Shown piece by piece: positions 7,923-16,471 of a stretch of DNA of 64,000 bases. A model generated the notes under the pieces. It saw nothing but the letters and a program-made list of their open reading frames with translations, had not been told where the DNA came from and made no database searches. The DNA is from Singulisphaera sp. GP187. Lineage in GTDB: Bacteria > Planctomycetota > Planctomycetia > Isosphaerales > Isosphaeraceae. How positions within the stretch are numbered: the first letter of the stretch is position 1; every line of letters starts with the position of its first letter. The position numbers and the translations under genes were made by a program. Location: the NCBI RefSeq assembly GCF_900129635.1, contig NZ_FSRB01000001.1, positions 372,001 to 436,000 of the forward strand. The letters are read 5' to 3'.

Positions 7923-7955
7923 TCCCTGGGACCGCGGGCGTCTCGCCCGCCCCAC
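7923..7955. repeat. Half copy of the 'CCCTGGGACCGCGGGCG' intergenic repeat
   Basis: ccctgggaccgcgggcgtctcgcccgcc: the left arm of the palindromic element seen complete at 25733-25833 and 29428-29517. The right arm is absent here. Confidence 0.7.
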
Positions 7956-7974
7956 CGGGGATTGTGAGGCGCTC

Positions 7975-8115
7975 TTACCCACAGGTCAGGGGCGAACCGG
8001 GCTCGAGCCTCTTCGATCCGTCCCTTTTCGAGGAACCTCGGAGGGCGGCGATGGCGTCGAGGAGATCGTCTTTGCGGACTCGCGCTGCGACGTTGATGTG
8101 ATCAAGCCGTGGGGT
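7975..8115 (-). pseudogene. Possible relict coding fragment
   Basis: In one minus-strand frame the stretch reads RLDHINVAARVRKDDLLDAI then AALRGSS... before a stop at 7975. It looks protein-like (alternating hydrophobics, V.KDDLLDAIAALR) but an in-frame stop sits directly upstream and there is no start codon. It faintly recalls the C-terminal regulatory domain of HisG, which I cannot confirm. Otherwise the 376 bases between rpmG and the next gene hold only the half repeat. Confidence 0.25.
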
Positions 8116-8157
8116 TCATGGAACCGTGAATTATTCTGTGTTGTGTGATAACAAGTT

Positions 8158-9006
8158 TTAAATTGTTGAGGAAATTGCGTCTGCATCCTGTTCGATGTGA
8201 TCGCGGAGAGTCCAGAGCGCGATGCCCGCCAGGAGCACGAGGTTGGGGAAGAGCAGGGGGGCGAAGACGGGGGCGCCGTCGATCAGGTTGGTGAGCAAGC
8301 TTGGCGCCGGGCCCTGCAAGTCGGCCGCGAGATGGTAGTAGGCACCCAGCAGTCCGACGCCCGCTTGGGCCAGGAGCACCAGGCCGCTGAGCCTCAAGAA
8401 CTTCCGCCCGATCGAGGTCAAGAACGGGGCCGTCAGAAAGCCGACCGCGAAGCTGCTGCTGACCACCGGAATCCACTCGGTCGCGTGGAAAAACCCATTT
8501 TGCGCATGGTCCGTCAGGCTGAAGACAAAGTTGCCGAGGAAGCCGCCGAGCGCCATCAACAAGACCCAGTAGGACCACTCCGCCGCGTCGTCGGGGATCA
8601 TTCGGTTCACGATCAAGAGCAACCCCAGCCCGGTGTACGCCAGGGGGGCCGCGAACGGGGCGGCGTAGACAAGACTCTTGATCGTCCGTTCTTCAAAGAA
8701 GCGGCTGTCGAGATGCAGGACCAGGCCGATCAGGCCGATTCCCACCGCGATCCAGCCGACGAAATATCCCAGGTCGCGCCAGGCCGCTCGGTAGCCAAGG
8801 CCCTCGCCCAGGCCGAGCGCCGCGAGAAGAACGAGCGGGGCGACGATCGAGAAGTAGAGCGGAATGGACTCGGCGGGATGAGCAAACTTGTTGACGGAAT
8901 GCGCCAGCCAGATATCAAGACTCAGGAACGCGATGTTGACGATCACGAAGGCTTCGAGCCAGAGCCTGGGTTCACGATACCACGGTCGACTACTTCGCGG
9001 TGGCAT
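8158..9006 (-). CDS. Integral membrane protein, partner of the octaheme cytochrome
   Basis: 282 residues with about seven hydrophobic segments (for example AFVIVNIAFLSLDIWLA, LYFSIVAPLVLLAALGL, LGYFVGWIAVGIGLIGLVL, LAYTGLGLLLIVN, FLRLSGLVLLAQAGVGLL, PNLVLLAGIALWTL). Several His residues near membrane faces could bind heme b, but no known signature is visible. Its ATG lies 17 bases inside the end of the cytochrome gene, so the two are co-translated. A quinone-interacting or anchoring partner for the periplasmic multiheme protein is plausible; the family is not recognised by name. Confidence 0.75.
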   Translation of the reverse strand: MPPRSSRPWYREPRLWLEAFVIVNIAFLSLDIWLAHSVNKFAHPAESIPLYFSIVAPLVLLAALGLGEGLGYRAAWRDLGYFVGWIAVGIGLIGLVLHLDSRFFEERTIKSLVYAAPFAAPLAYTGLGLLLIVNRMIPDDAAEWSYWVLLMALGGFLGNFVFSLTDHAQNGFFHATEWIPVVSSSFAVGFLTAPFLTSIGRKFLRLSGLVLLAQAGVGLLGAYYHLAADLQGPAPSLLTNLIDGAPVFAPLLFPNLVLLAGIALWTLRDHIEQDADAISSTI

Positions 9007-10234
9007 TGCCGTGCGCCCTCCGCAGTTCTTCCGCTTGCGCTTTGATCTCGACGCTGTGCTTGAGCATCGGGTAAGCGCCGTGCCACTGGGCGAAGTCTTG
9101 CCCTCCCATGAAGGCGCCGTGCTTGGTGGTCCGTCCGTAATAGTGCCAGAGGTCGAAGTACATGAAGTCGATCGGCGTCTCGAACCGTTTTGGGCCGAGG
9201 ACGCCTTCCTTGCGCAGGGCGGTCATAATGTCGGAGGTGGCCTTGACCTTTTCGTTGGTCGATTCGACGACTTTGGAGGCATCCTCGTAAATCTGATCGA
9301 TCAGACGTTGGGTGTGGCACTGGTTGCAGACCTCTTTCATCGCCACTTGCGCCTGCTCGGCATTCGGACGTTTCTTTGAGATTTCATCGGCCAGCCAGTA
9401 CGAGAGTCGTTCCGAGGTGTCGTGGGTGGACTTGAGGCCGTTCAGGCCGCTCATATGGCAGGTGGTGCAGGTAGGGACAAACATGTCTTGAGTCGTCAGT
9501 GACTTCGCGGGCGCGTCGAGTTTGAGCTGCGACTTCTGTGCGGCGAACATGACACCGTGTTTGGATTCGTTGTAGATCTCCAACTGCGAGTGGTCGGGCC
9601 CCATGTGGCACTGGCCGCAGGTGGTCGGCAGGCGGGCGATCTCGACCGAGGAGGTGTGCCTGGTATGACAGGCGGTGCACGAGCCGATGGTGCCGTCGGG
9701 GTTGGGCCGGCCGACGCTATGGCACTTCACGCAGCCGACGGTCACGGCCGATTGGCCCTCCAGGCTGACCAAGGCATTCGCCGCGCGTTTGCAGGCGCCG
9801 GGATGAAACTTCTCGGAGAAGGCCACTTGGTCGGCGGTCAGCCCCTTTTCGCCGTAGACGGCCGCCCAGGAGGGCGCGGCGTGCCGACTGCGGAGGAATT
9901 GCTGGTACTGGGTCTCGTGGCAACTCCGACAATTTGCGGAGGTGACCGTCTTGCTGATCTCAAACCCGTGATGGGCTTCCTTCGTCTGCCCCTCCGCGGT
10001 CTGGTGACAGTCGAGACATGTCACCCCCTTCTTGGCGTGCTCGCTCAACTCGAACTCGTGAACAATCGAATGCTGGGTGCGCGTGTGGCACGAGGCGCAC
10101 TTACCGGTCGCCCTCACGAACGAGGCGTTGGGCTGAATCGTCTCGACCGCCGGTCTTCGCCCGTTGATCAAGAGACCCGCCAGGATCATGCCGAAGCTCA
10201 AGACCAGGGCGATGAATACGGAACGGAATGACAT
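8990..10234 (-). CDS. Octaheme c-type cytochrome, hydroxylamine-oxidoreductase (HAO) family
   Basis: 414 residues from ATG 10234 (MSFRSVFIALVLSFGMILAG, a signal anchor); an upstream in-frame ATG at 10273 has poorer context. Eight CxxCH motifs are visible: CASCH, CLDCH, CRSCH, CVKCH, CTACH, CGQCH, CTTCH, CNQCH. MGPDHSQLEIYNESKHG and the C-terminal FDLWHYYGRTTKHGAFMGGQ are HAO-family signatures. Members oxidise hydroxylamine or hydrazine, or reduce nitrite or hydroxylamine. Whether the P460-forming tyrosine is present cannot be settled by eye. Periplasmic, membrane-tethered; a two-gene operon with the membrane protein. Confidence 0.85.
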   Translation of the reverse strand: MSFRSVFIALVLSFGMILAGLLINGRRPAVETIQPNASFVRATGKCASCHTRTQHSIVHEFELSEHAKKGVTCLDCHQTAEGQTKEAHHGFEISKTVTSANCRSCHETQYQQFLRSRHAAPSWAAVYGEKGLTADQVAFSEKFHPGACKRAANALVSLEGQSAVTVGCVKCHSVGRPNPDGTIGSCTACHTRHTSSVEIARLPTTCGQCHMGPDHSQLEIYNESKHGVMFAAQKSQLKLDAPAKSLTTQDMFVPTCTTCHMSGLNGLKSTHDTSERLSYWLADEISKKRPNAEQAQVAMKEVCNQCHTQRLIDQIYEDASKVVESTNEKVKATSDIMTALRKEGVLGPKRFETPIDFMYFDLWHYYGRTTKHGAFMGGQDFAQWHGAYPMLKHSVEIKAQAEELRRAHGNATAK

Positions 10235-10698
10235 GGCCCGGTTCCCTACCAAGTGCGCTGGGTTCGGATTCAAGCCGCGTTTCGTTGCCAGACATGAGGG
10301 GAATCACCCAGGAGAAGTTTCCCCGATTCTCAAGACGACCTCAATGGGTTGATCCGCAACCGCGGTTGATTCCGGCGTTGGCCCGTGCCAGGTCGCCCGA
10401 CCACGTTGATGGTCCGCGGGAATGGTTTGCCGTAAGTTCCTGAACATCCCAAGGTCTCATGTCTGCGGGAAACGTAAAACCAAAGGGTGAGCGACGGGTC
10501 TCCCGTCGAATACGGCGGCGAGCCGGTTACCACTGGTTGTCCCTCATGATCCAACCGTTTAATCTGGACGTTTGCGGAGGGAATCTTCCAACGGCTTTCA
10601 CAGACTGCTTTTCCGAAGCGATCGGCGGAAGGGGCGAACTCGCCCGCTCGCTGAGCCGTGTGAAACTGATCGTGCACCACGCCGAGGCCCCTGATCCC
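10235..10698. other. Divergent intergenic region
   Basis: 464 bases between the HAO-type operon (leftward) and the large SGNH/heme gene (rightward). It should contain both promoters. The reading frame of the rightward gene stays open back to 10459, but that extension (start MSAGNVKPKGERR) lacks a signal peptide and good codon use. I see no RNA gene, repeat or clear operator. Confidence 0.5.
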
Positions 10699-13600
10699 AT
10701 GACTCACGCGAAGCGTGCTCTCCTCGTCTTAGGTTCGCTTCTGGCTTACGGCCAGGCGGAGCCGGCGAGTGCCCAGGCACCGTCCAAGGAACTGGCAAAA
10801 AAACTGCTCGCCTTGCCGCCAAGGCCGCAGCGCCCCGCCTTGCCGCCCAGTCGGTTGCCCCTCGATTTTCTCAAGGGCGAACGGATCGCCTTCGTCGGGA
10901 ACTCGTTCGCCGAACGTATGAACCTGTTCGGACACTTTGAGACCCTCCTCCACACGCGATTTCCCGATAAGGAACTCGTGGTGCGCAATTTTGCGCGTCC
11001 CGCCGACGAGGTGGGGATCCGCCAACGTTCGTCCGACTACACGGCCCTGGACGACCCCCTGACCGCCTTCGGCGCTGATACCTATTTTTGCTTCTTCGGC
11101 TTCAATGAGTCGTACGCGGGCGCCGCGGGTGTCGCCCAGTTCCAGGCCGACTACTTGCGGTTTTTCGACACGATTGCCGAGAAGTACCCCCGCGACGATA
11201 CGAAGGCGGCCCCGCGCTTCGTGGTAATCTCGCCGATCGCGTTCGAGCCGACCGGTGACCCGCTCTTGCCCGACGGTCGCGCGGAGAACGAACGGTTGAG
11301 CCTCTACACCCGCGCCTCGGCCGAGGTGGCGGCGAAAAAGGGGGTCGCCTTTGTGGACCTGCTGGAAAAGTCGGCCGGCCTGATGACCGCCGAACCCGGC
11401 ATGCAACTGACGATCAACGGTTGCCACCTGAACGAGCGCGGTGATCGCGAAGTGGCCCGTTTGATCGACGAAGCCATGTTCACGACTCCCTCCACGGCCA
11501 GTGTGGGAAGCCCTGCCTACGAGAAGCTCCGGGCTGCCGTCAACGATAAGTCCTGGGTGCACCTGCAAGATTATCGGATGCTGAATGGCTGGTACGTTTA
11601 CGGCGGGCGACGGACCTGGGATACCGAGACATTTCCGCGTGAATATGTGAAGATTCGAAAGATGGCGGAGGTCCGCGACCGGTATATCTGGAACCTCGTC
11701 CAGAACAAGCCGGTTCCCGAGCAGCCCGACGATTCCGGCACCGGCGACCTGATCGTCCCGGCCACGCGATTCGGTGAGCCACGGCAGAAATACTCGGAAG
11801 CCGATTCGTTGCGGTATCTGACGCCCGACCAGCTCGTCAAGACGACCACCGTCCCCCCTGGGTTCGCGATCGAGCCGTTCGCCGACGAGACCAAGTTTCC
11901 CGAGCTGGCCAAGCCCGTCCAGTTGAACTTCGACAACAAAGGGCGACTCTGGGTCGCTTGCATGCCCACCTATCCCCAGTGGAAGCCGGGCGACGGCAAG
12001 CCGAACGATAAGCTCGTCATTCTCGAAGACACCGATAAGGACGGCAAGGCGGATACGTGCAAGGTTTTTTATGACAAGCTGCAATGCCCGACCGGCTTCG
12101 AGTTCTGGAACGGCGGCGTGTTGGTCGTCGACCAGCCGCGGTTGCTCTGGCTGAAGGACACCGACGGCGACGATAAGGCGGATGAGGTGGTTCACCTCGT
12201 CGACGGCTGGGCCACCGACGACACCCACCACACCTGTGGCGCATTCGAGTGGAACCACGGCGGGTCGTTGCACATGCTCGAAGGGATCGCCACGAGCACG
12301 ACCCTCGAGACCCCCTGGGGGCCGCATCGCAGCCAGGGGACGGGCGGAGCCTACGTGATGGACCCGCGCACCCTCAAAATCCGCCAGTTCGCCTTGCCTG
12401 GCCAGTACAACATGTGGTGCTACGTGTTCAACGGCTGGGGACAAGGCATTGTCGGCGACGGCACGACGGCCAACCATGCCTGGGATACGCCTCTCTCCGG
12501 CGCTCAGTACCGCGGCCGGACCGGCCTGAACATGGTCTTCGACAACGAAGGCATGAGGCCCGCCTTGGGGAGCGAGTTCCTGGTCAGTCGGCATTTCCCC
12601 GACGATGTCCAAGGGCAGTTCACCTACGCCTGCGTCATCAACATGAATGGAATGCCTCGGTTCAGCCTCAAGGACGACGGCGGCGGCTACCATGGCGCCC
12701 GCTTGAAGCTCCCCAACGGTCAGCCCGACGACCTGATTCGCTCGACCGACAAGCACTTCCGGCCCGCCGATCCCCAGATCGGGCCCGACGGAGCGCTCTG
12801 GTTCGGGGATTGGGCGAACGCCTTGATCGGTCACATGCAGTATAGCCAGCGCGACCCGAATCGCGACCACACCCGCGGTCGGATCTATCGACTCGTCTAT
12901 CCGGAACGGCCGCTGGTGGAACCGGTCACCCAGTTCGGTAAGCCGGTGCCCGAACTCCTGGACCAGTTGCGGCAATACGAGTGGCGCACCCGCTACCGGG
13001 CCCGTCGCGAGCTCCGCGACCGCCCGTCGGACGAAGTCGCCGCCGCCGTGAAGACCTGGGTGGCCAAGCTGGATCCCAAGGACCCCGAGGTCGACCGGCT
13101 CCGTTGTGAGGCGCTCTGGATCCTGGAGTCGCATCATCGCCTTGATGCCGAGCTGCTGACCCGAGTGTTGAAGGACTCGCCCACGTTCGAGGCCCGAGCC
13201 GCCGCCGTCCGGATCCTTGCGGACGAGCGGGAATCGTTCCCGCAGGCCCTTGAATTGTTGCTGGCCGCTTCCAAGGATGTTCATCCCCGAGTCCGGACCG
13301 AAGCGGCGCGTGGCCTCAGCTACTTCCCCGAGCCCAAGGCCGCCGCGGCGCTCCTGGCGATGACCCAGGCGCCGGCCGACTACTGGTGCGACTACACCGT
13401 CAAACAGGCACTCGGGGCCAACGAGAGCGTCTGGCGTGCCGACTACCTGACGGGACGGCTCGCGAAGTCAGGCCCGCGCGGTGTGCAGATGGTCACGGAG
13501 TTGATGTCGGCCTCGAAGGCAGGGGCGGCGGCCTTGCCGTTCCTTCAGTCGCTCCTGAGCCAGGAGCCGAAGCCGGACGAAGAACGGGATAAGGCCATGA

Positions 13601-14055
13601 CCGGCCTGGCGCAATTGCGGGGCGACCAGAATCGTGGTCGTGAGGTCTTCGTCCGAACCTGCACCGCCTGTCACCGGGTGGGCAACGGCGAAGGCCGCGA
13701 GTATGGGCCGAACCTCGCCGGCGTCGCCAAGCGCATGCCCAGGACCAAGATCATCCACTCCGTGATCGACCCCAACGCCGATGTCGATCCCAAGTATCGG
13801 TCAACCATGATTGCGACGGCGGACGGCACGATCGCGTCGGGCCTGGTGGTCAGCGAAAACGACAAGGAGGTCGAGCTCTTCGACGGCAAGGCCACCCGCA
13901 AGATCCTCGTCAAGGATATCGAGGAACGTGCCCTCCGGACCCAGAGCAGCATGCCCGAAGGCACCGCCTCCACCCTGGCCCCTTCGGAGTTCGTCGACCT
14001 GATCGAGTATCTGGGGGCCCAGAATCAGGACGTGAAACCCACGGACGCGAAGTAA
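10699..14055 (+). CDS. SGNH domain-PVC-type beta-propeller-HEAT-cytochrome c fusion protein
   Basis: 1,118 residues from ATG 10699, chosen because it gives a clean signal peptide (MTHAKRALLVLGSLLAYGQA). Domains in order: SGNH/GDSL-like (GERIAFVGNSFAERMNLFGH, ~45-290); the planctomycete 'membrane-bound dehydrogenase' beta-propeller (PPGFAIEPFADETKFPELAK onward, ~390-720) with metal-type loops DTDKDGKADTCK and DTDGDDKADEV; alpha-helical HEAT-like repeats (~730-960); and a C-terminal mono-heme domain with CTACHRVGNGEG. Secreted, probably an oxidase or dehydrogenase acting on a carbohydrate or alcohol with the heme as electron outlet; the substrate is unknown. Single gene followed by a strong terminator. 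Confidence 0.85.
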   Translation: MTHAKRALLVLGSLLAYGQAEPASAQAPSKELAKKLLALPPRPQRPALPPSRLPLDFLKGERIAFVGNSFAERMNLFGHFETLLHTRFPDKELVVRNFARPADEVGIRQRSSDYTALDDPLTAFGADTYFCFFGFNESYAGAAGVAQFQADYLRFFDTIAEKYPRDDTKAAPRFVVISPIAFEPTGDPLLPDGRAENERLSLYTRASAEVAAKKGVAFVDLLEKSAGLMTAEPGMQLTINGCHLNERGDREVARLIDEAMFTTPSTASVGSPAYEKLRAAVNDKSWVHLQDYRMLNGWYVYGGRRTWDTETFPREYVKIRKMAEVRDRYIWNLVQNKPVPEQPDDSGTGDLIVPATRFGEPRQKYSEADSLRYLTPDQLVKTTTVPPGFAIEPFADETKFPELAKPVQLNFDNKGRLWVACMPTYPQWKPGDGKPNDKLVILEDTDKDGKADTCKVFYDKLQCPTGFEFWNGGVLVVDQPRLLWLKDTDGDDKADEVVHLVDGWATDDTHHTCGAFEWNHGGSLHMLEGIATSTTLETPWGPHRSQGTGGAYVMDPRTLKIRQFALPGQYNMWCYVFNGWGQGIVGDGTTANHAWDTPLSGAQYRGRTGLNMVFDNEGMRPALGSEFLVSRHFPDDVQGQFTYACVINMNGMPRFSLKDDGGGYHGARLKLPNGQPDDLIRSTDKHFRPADPQIGPDGALWFGDWANALIGHMQYSQRDPNRDHTRGRIYRLVYPERPLVEPVTQFGKPVPELLDQLRQYEWRTRYRARRELRDRPSDEVAAAVKTWVAKLDPKDPEVDRLRCEALWILESHHRLDAELLTRVLKDSPTFEARAAAVRILADERESFPQALELLLAASKDVHPRVRTEAARGLSYFPEPKAAAALLAMTQAPADYWCDYTVKQALGANESVWRADYLTGRLAKSGPRGVQMVTELMSASKAGAAALPFLQSLLSQEPKPDEERDKAMTGLAQLRGDQNRGREVFVRTCTACHRVGNGEGREYGPNLAGVAKRMPRTKIIHSVIDPNADVDPKYRSTMIATADGTIASGLVVSENDKEVELFDGKATRKILVKDIEERALRTQSSMPEGTASTLAPSEFVDLIEYLGAQNQDVKPTDAK

Positions 14056-14067
14056 GCGAGTTTTTGC

Positions 14068-14105
14068 CCCTCCCCTCCGACATTCGCTGATGTCGGAGGG
14101 GAGGG
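14068..14105 (+). terminator. Rho-independent-type hairpin after the SGNH/heme gene
   Basis: A perfect 16-bp stem (ccctcccctccgacat / atgtcggaggggaggg) with a 6-base loop, 12 bases after the stop codon. The T tract lies before rather than after the stem, so it may act as an mRNA-stabilising or bidirectional stop. Confidence 0.7.
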
Positions 14106-14189
14106 ATACTCGTGGCATGGCCTTGTCCCAGCTTCTGTTCCTGGTAAGAGCCGATCGCCCTTTCTTTTTCAACGACCCCCGATCCAGGA

Positions 14190-14336
14190 CTAGAGCGGTT
14201 CCCGACCGGCTGGCGCACGGAAAAAGGGGACAGGCACCCGGTCTCCAAAGCGTTCGGCGAGATTCAAGGGCTCAGGGGCCGGGAGCCAGTCCCCTTTTTC
14301 CTCCGCTGTGCGCAATGCAAAGGAAAACCGCTCTAG
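14190..14336. repeat. Palindromic MITE/REP-like element
   Basis: Ends ctagagcggtt (14190) and aaccgctctag (to 14336) are inverted. Inside, aaaaaggggacaggc and gccagtcccctttttt are also inverted around a ~50-base centre. About 147 bp, non-coding. The layout resembles repeats mobilised by REP-associated or IS200-like transposases. Confidence 0.7.
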
Positions 14337-14916
14337 GAAGCCGCTCGCGACTCGTTCCCACGGTCCCCCGTGGAAATGAAGTCTGGGACGCGCTGTGTCC
14401 TCGGCTTGCGAAGGCCAGACGACGCGGAGCGTCGGGGAGTGCGCCTGTAATTGCATTGAATCCGCAGGGTGTGAGTTCCTGCCGAAGTGTTCTGGCACTT
14501 CGTAACCGAGGGTAACTGCGTCGCCGCGAGGCGGGGTGGGAAGCAACCGTAGGTGAACGATCAGTCCGTAACGCAAGTAAACTCGATTCGGCCGACTGTC
14601 GTGGCGAGCCTGCTCCTCGATGGCGAAGCCCAATTGACGCATGGCCCCTCAGAAAGGGCGTCCACAGTGATGTGGTCCGGTAAGACCGACGCACAAAACC
14701 CCAGAATGGCGTCGGGACGACAGTAGGTTGTTGGAGACGGAATGATCGGAAGGTTCGATGACGAAACACAGGGAGACCTGGACCTCGCCAAAGCCGGTGT
14801 TCATTGTCCCTGATAAGGATACGAAGAGCCGGGGGTCCAGGAGTCAGAGCACCCATAGTAGCGCAGAAGCCGGGTAACTCCGGTGGAGCGAAGGGGTGCA
14901 GGGAGGTGGAGACGCG

Positions 14917-16248
14917 ATGTCCGATGCGAAGGAATTCCAACTGGAGGCAGTGCCCGCGAGGGCTAGGCGCGCCAGAGAGATCCCGATCCCATGGGTCTGG
15001 GTCGAACCGACGGTCTGGACGGAGCGGATGTTGACGGCCCTCATCGAGGGGGTCAAAGGTGGAGTCTGGTATAGCCTGATGGACAAGGTCCACCCGCAAC
15101 GCGCCCTGTATACGGCATACTCTCGAGTCGCCGCCAACGAGGGTGCCGCGGGCGTGGACCACGTGACCGTGACGATGTTCGAGGACCGCCTGGAAGAGAA
15201 CCTGAAGGATCTCAGCGACGCCCTGCGTACGGGAACCTACCGTCCGCAAGCGATCCGCCGACACTGGATTCCCAAACCAGGAAACCAGGAGAAGCGTCCG
15301 CTCGGGATTCCCACCGTCCGCGACCGGGTGGTCCAGACGGCACTCCGGCAGGTGTTGGAACCGATCTTCGAGCGTGACTTCGCCGCGCACAGCTACGGCT
15401 TTCGCCCCGGCAGGGGATGCAAGGACGCGCTGCGGCGGGTGGACGAGCTGCTTAAAGGCGGATTCACCCATGTGGTAGATGCCGACTTGAAGAGCGATTT
15501 CGACACGATCCCCCACGACCGCCTGCTGGCGCTGGTCGCCAAGAAGGTAGCGGACGGGAAGGTGCTGAACTTGATCGACGCGTTCCTGCACCAGGGCGTC
15601 CTCGACGACCTGGAGGTATCGACGCCCGAACAGGGGACGCCGCAGGGTGCGGTGATCAGCCCGCTGTTGAGCAACATCTACCTTGATCCGCTCGACCACC
15701 TGATGGCCGAATCGGGTTTCGAGATGGTGCGCTACGCGGACGACGTCGTGATCCTGTGTCGAAGCTCGGAGGAAGCGGCCCAAGCGATGGCGGTGGTGCA
15801 GGAGTGGACGGCCTCGGCCGGCCTGACCCTGCATCCCACCAAGACGCGGATCATCGCCGTCAGGACCGAAAGCTTCGACTTCCTGGGCTACAGGTTTGAG
15901 GACGGCACACGCCGCCCGCGACCGAAGAGCCTGGACAAGTTCAAGGAGACGGTCCGGACGAAGACCACGCGTACGACCGGGGGCAGCCTCTCCGCGATCA
16001 TCGCTAGCCTCAACCCAACGCTTCGTGGCTGGTTTGAATACTTCAAGCACAGCCACAAGTGGACGTTTGAACGACTCGACGGCTGGATCCGCATGCGTCT
16101 GCGGAGTCTGCTCCGTAAACGGATGAAGAAACGAGGCCGCGGTCGTGGCACCGACCATCAACGTTGGCCCAACGCCTTCTTTGCCGACCATGGACTTTTC
16201 AGCTTGGAACGAGCCCATGAGTTAGCCAGTCAATCCTCTTTGAGGTAA
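14917..16248 (+). CDS. ltrA: Group II intron reverse transcriptase/maturase
   Basis: 443 residues from ATG 14917 (an in-frame ATG at 14896 is possible). RT blocks are clear: KPGNQEKRPLGIPTVRDRVVQ, HSYGFRPGRGCKDAL, VVDADLKSDFDTIPHDRL, GTPQGAVISPLLSNIYL, and catalytic RYADDVVIL. The maturase (X/GIIM) region has LNPTLRGWFEYFKHSHKW. The protein ends about 40 residues later, with no HNH endonuclease. It splices and mobilises its host intron. All catalytic aspartates are present, so it looks intact. Confidence 0.95.
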   Translation: MSDAKEFQLEAVPARARRAREIPIPWVWVEPTVWTERMLTALIEGVKGGVWYSLMDKVHPQRALYTAYSRVAANEGAAGVDHVTVTMFEDRLEENLKDLSDALRTGTYRPQAIRRHWIPKPGNQEKRPLGIPTVRDRVVQTALRQVLEPIFERDFAAHSYGFRPGRGCKDALRRVDELLKGGFTHVVDADLKSDFDTIPHDRLLALVAKKVADGKVLNLIDAFLHQGVLDDLEVSTPEQGTPQGAVISPLLSNIYLDPLDHLMAESGFEMVRYADDVVILCRSSEEAAQAMAVVQEWTASAGLTLHPTKTRIIAVRTESFDFLGYRFEDGTRRPRPKSLDKFKETVRTKTTRTTGGSLSAIIASLNPTLRGWFEYFKHSHKWTFERLDGWIRMRLRSLLRKRMKKRGRGRGTDHQRWPNAFFADHGLFSLERAHELASQSSLR

Positions 16249-16260
16249 AACCACCAACGG

Positions 16261-16334
16261 GAAAGCCGTATGCGGGAGATCCGCCCGTACGGTTTGGAGG
16301 GAGGGGGAGCGTAATCCGCTCTCCCTACCCCTAT
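16261..16334 (+). ncRNA. Group II intron domains V and VI
   Basis: Domain V is the catalytic hairpin, with the AGC triad in agccgtatgcggg and its partner ccgcccgtacggt. Domain VI is the following GC stem (ggagggagggggagcg / cgctctccctacccc) with an unpaired adenosine in the taatc loop side as the branch-point candidate. Confidence 0.8.
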
Positions 16335-16471
16335 CGGCATTCCCACGGGGACCGTGGGAACGAGGGGGATGCCTCGCTCGGTAGCGGGTCGTTGTTCTTC
16401 CCCCCCCTCTCTCCCTCCCCTGGGACATCCAAACAGGTGGATATGGTTTTTTGGGTATTTAATAATACGAA

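Larger units (their letters stand above)
14469..16334 (+). mobile_element. Group II intron with internal reverse transcriptase
   Basis: The 5' end gtgtg (14469) fits the GUGYG consensus. It is followed by ~440 bases of structured leader, the RT gene, then a typical domain V (agccgtatgcggg-agat-ccgcccgtacggt) and a domain VI stem with a bulged A, ending ...cccctat near 16334. Ends are by inspection and may be off by a few bases. The intron sits in an intergenic repeat zone, with ttcccacggtc pieces on both sides, not in a gene. The RT lacks an endonuclease domain, so it likely moves into single-stranded DNA at replication forks. Confidence 0.85.

Noticed and set aside
10729..13284. 851-codon minus-strand frame opposite the SGNH/heme gene
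   Set aside because: No motif and mirrored codon bias; the plus-strand product has four recognisable domains and a signal peptide.
14272..16218. 648-codon minus-strand frame over the group II intron
   Set aside because: Runs antisense to the RT and structured RNA; no known protein is encoded on the complement of such introns.
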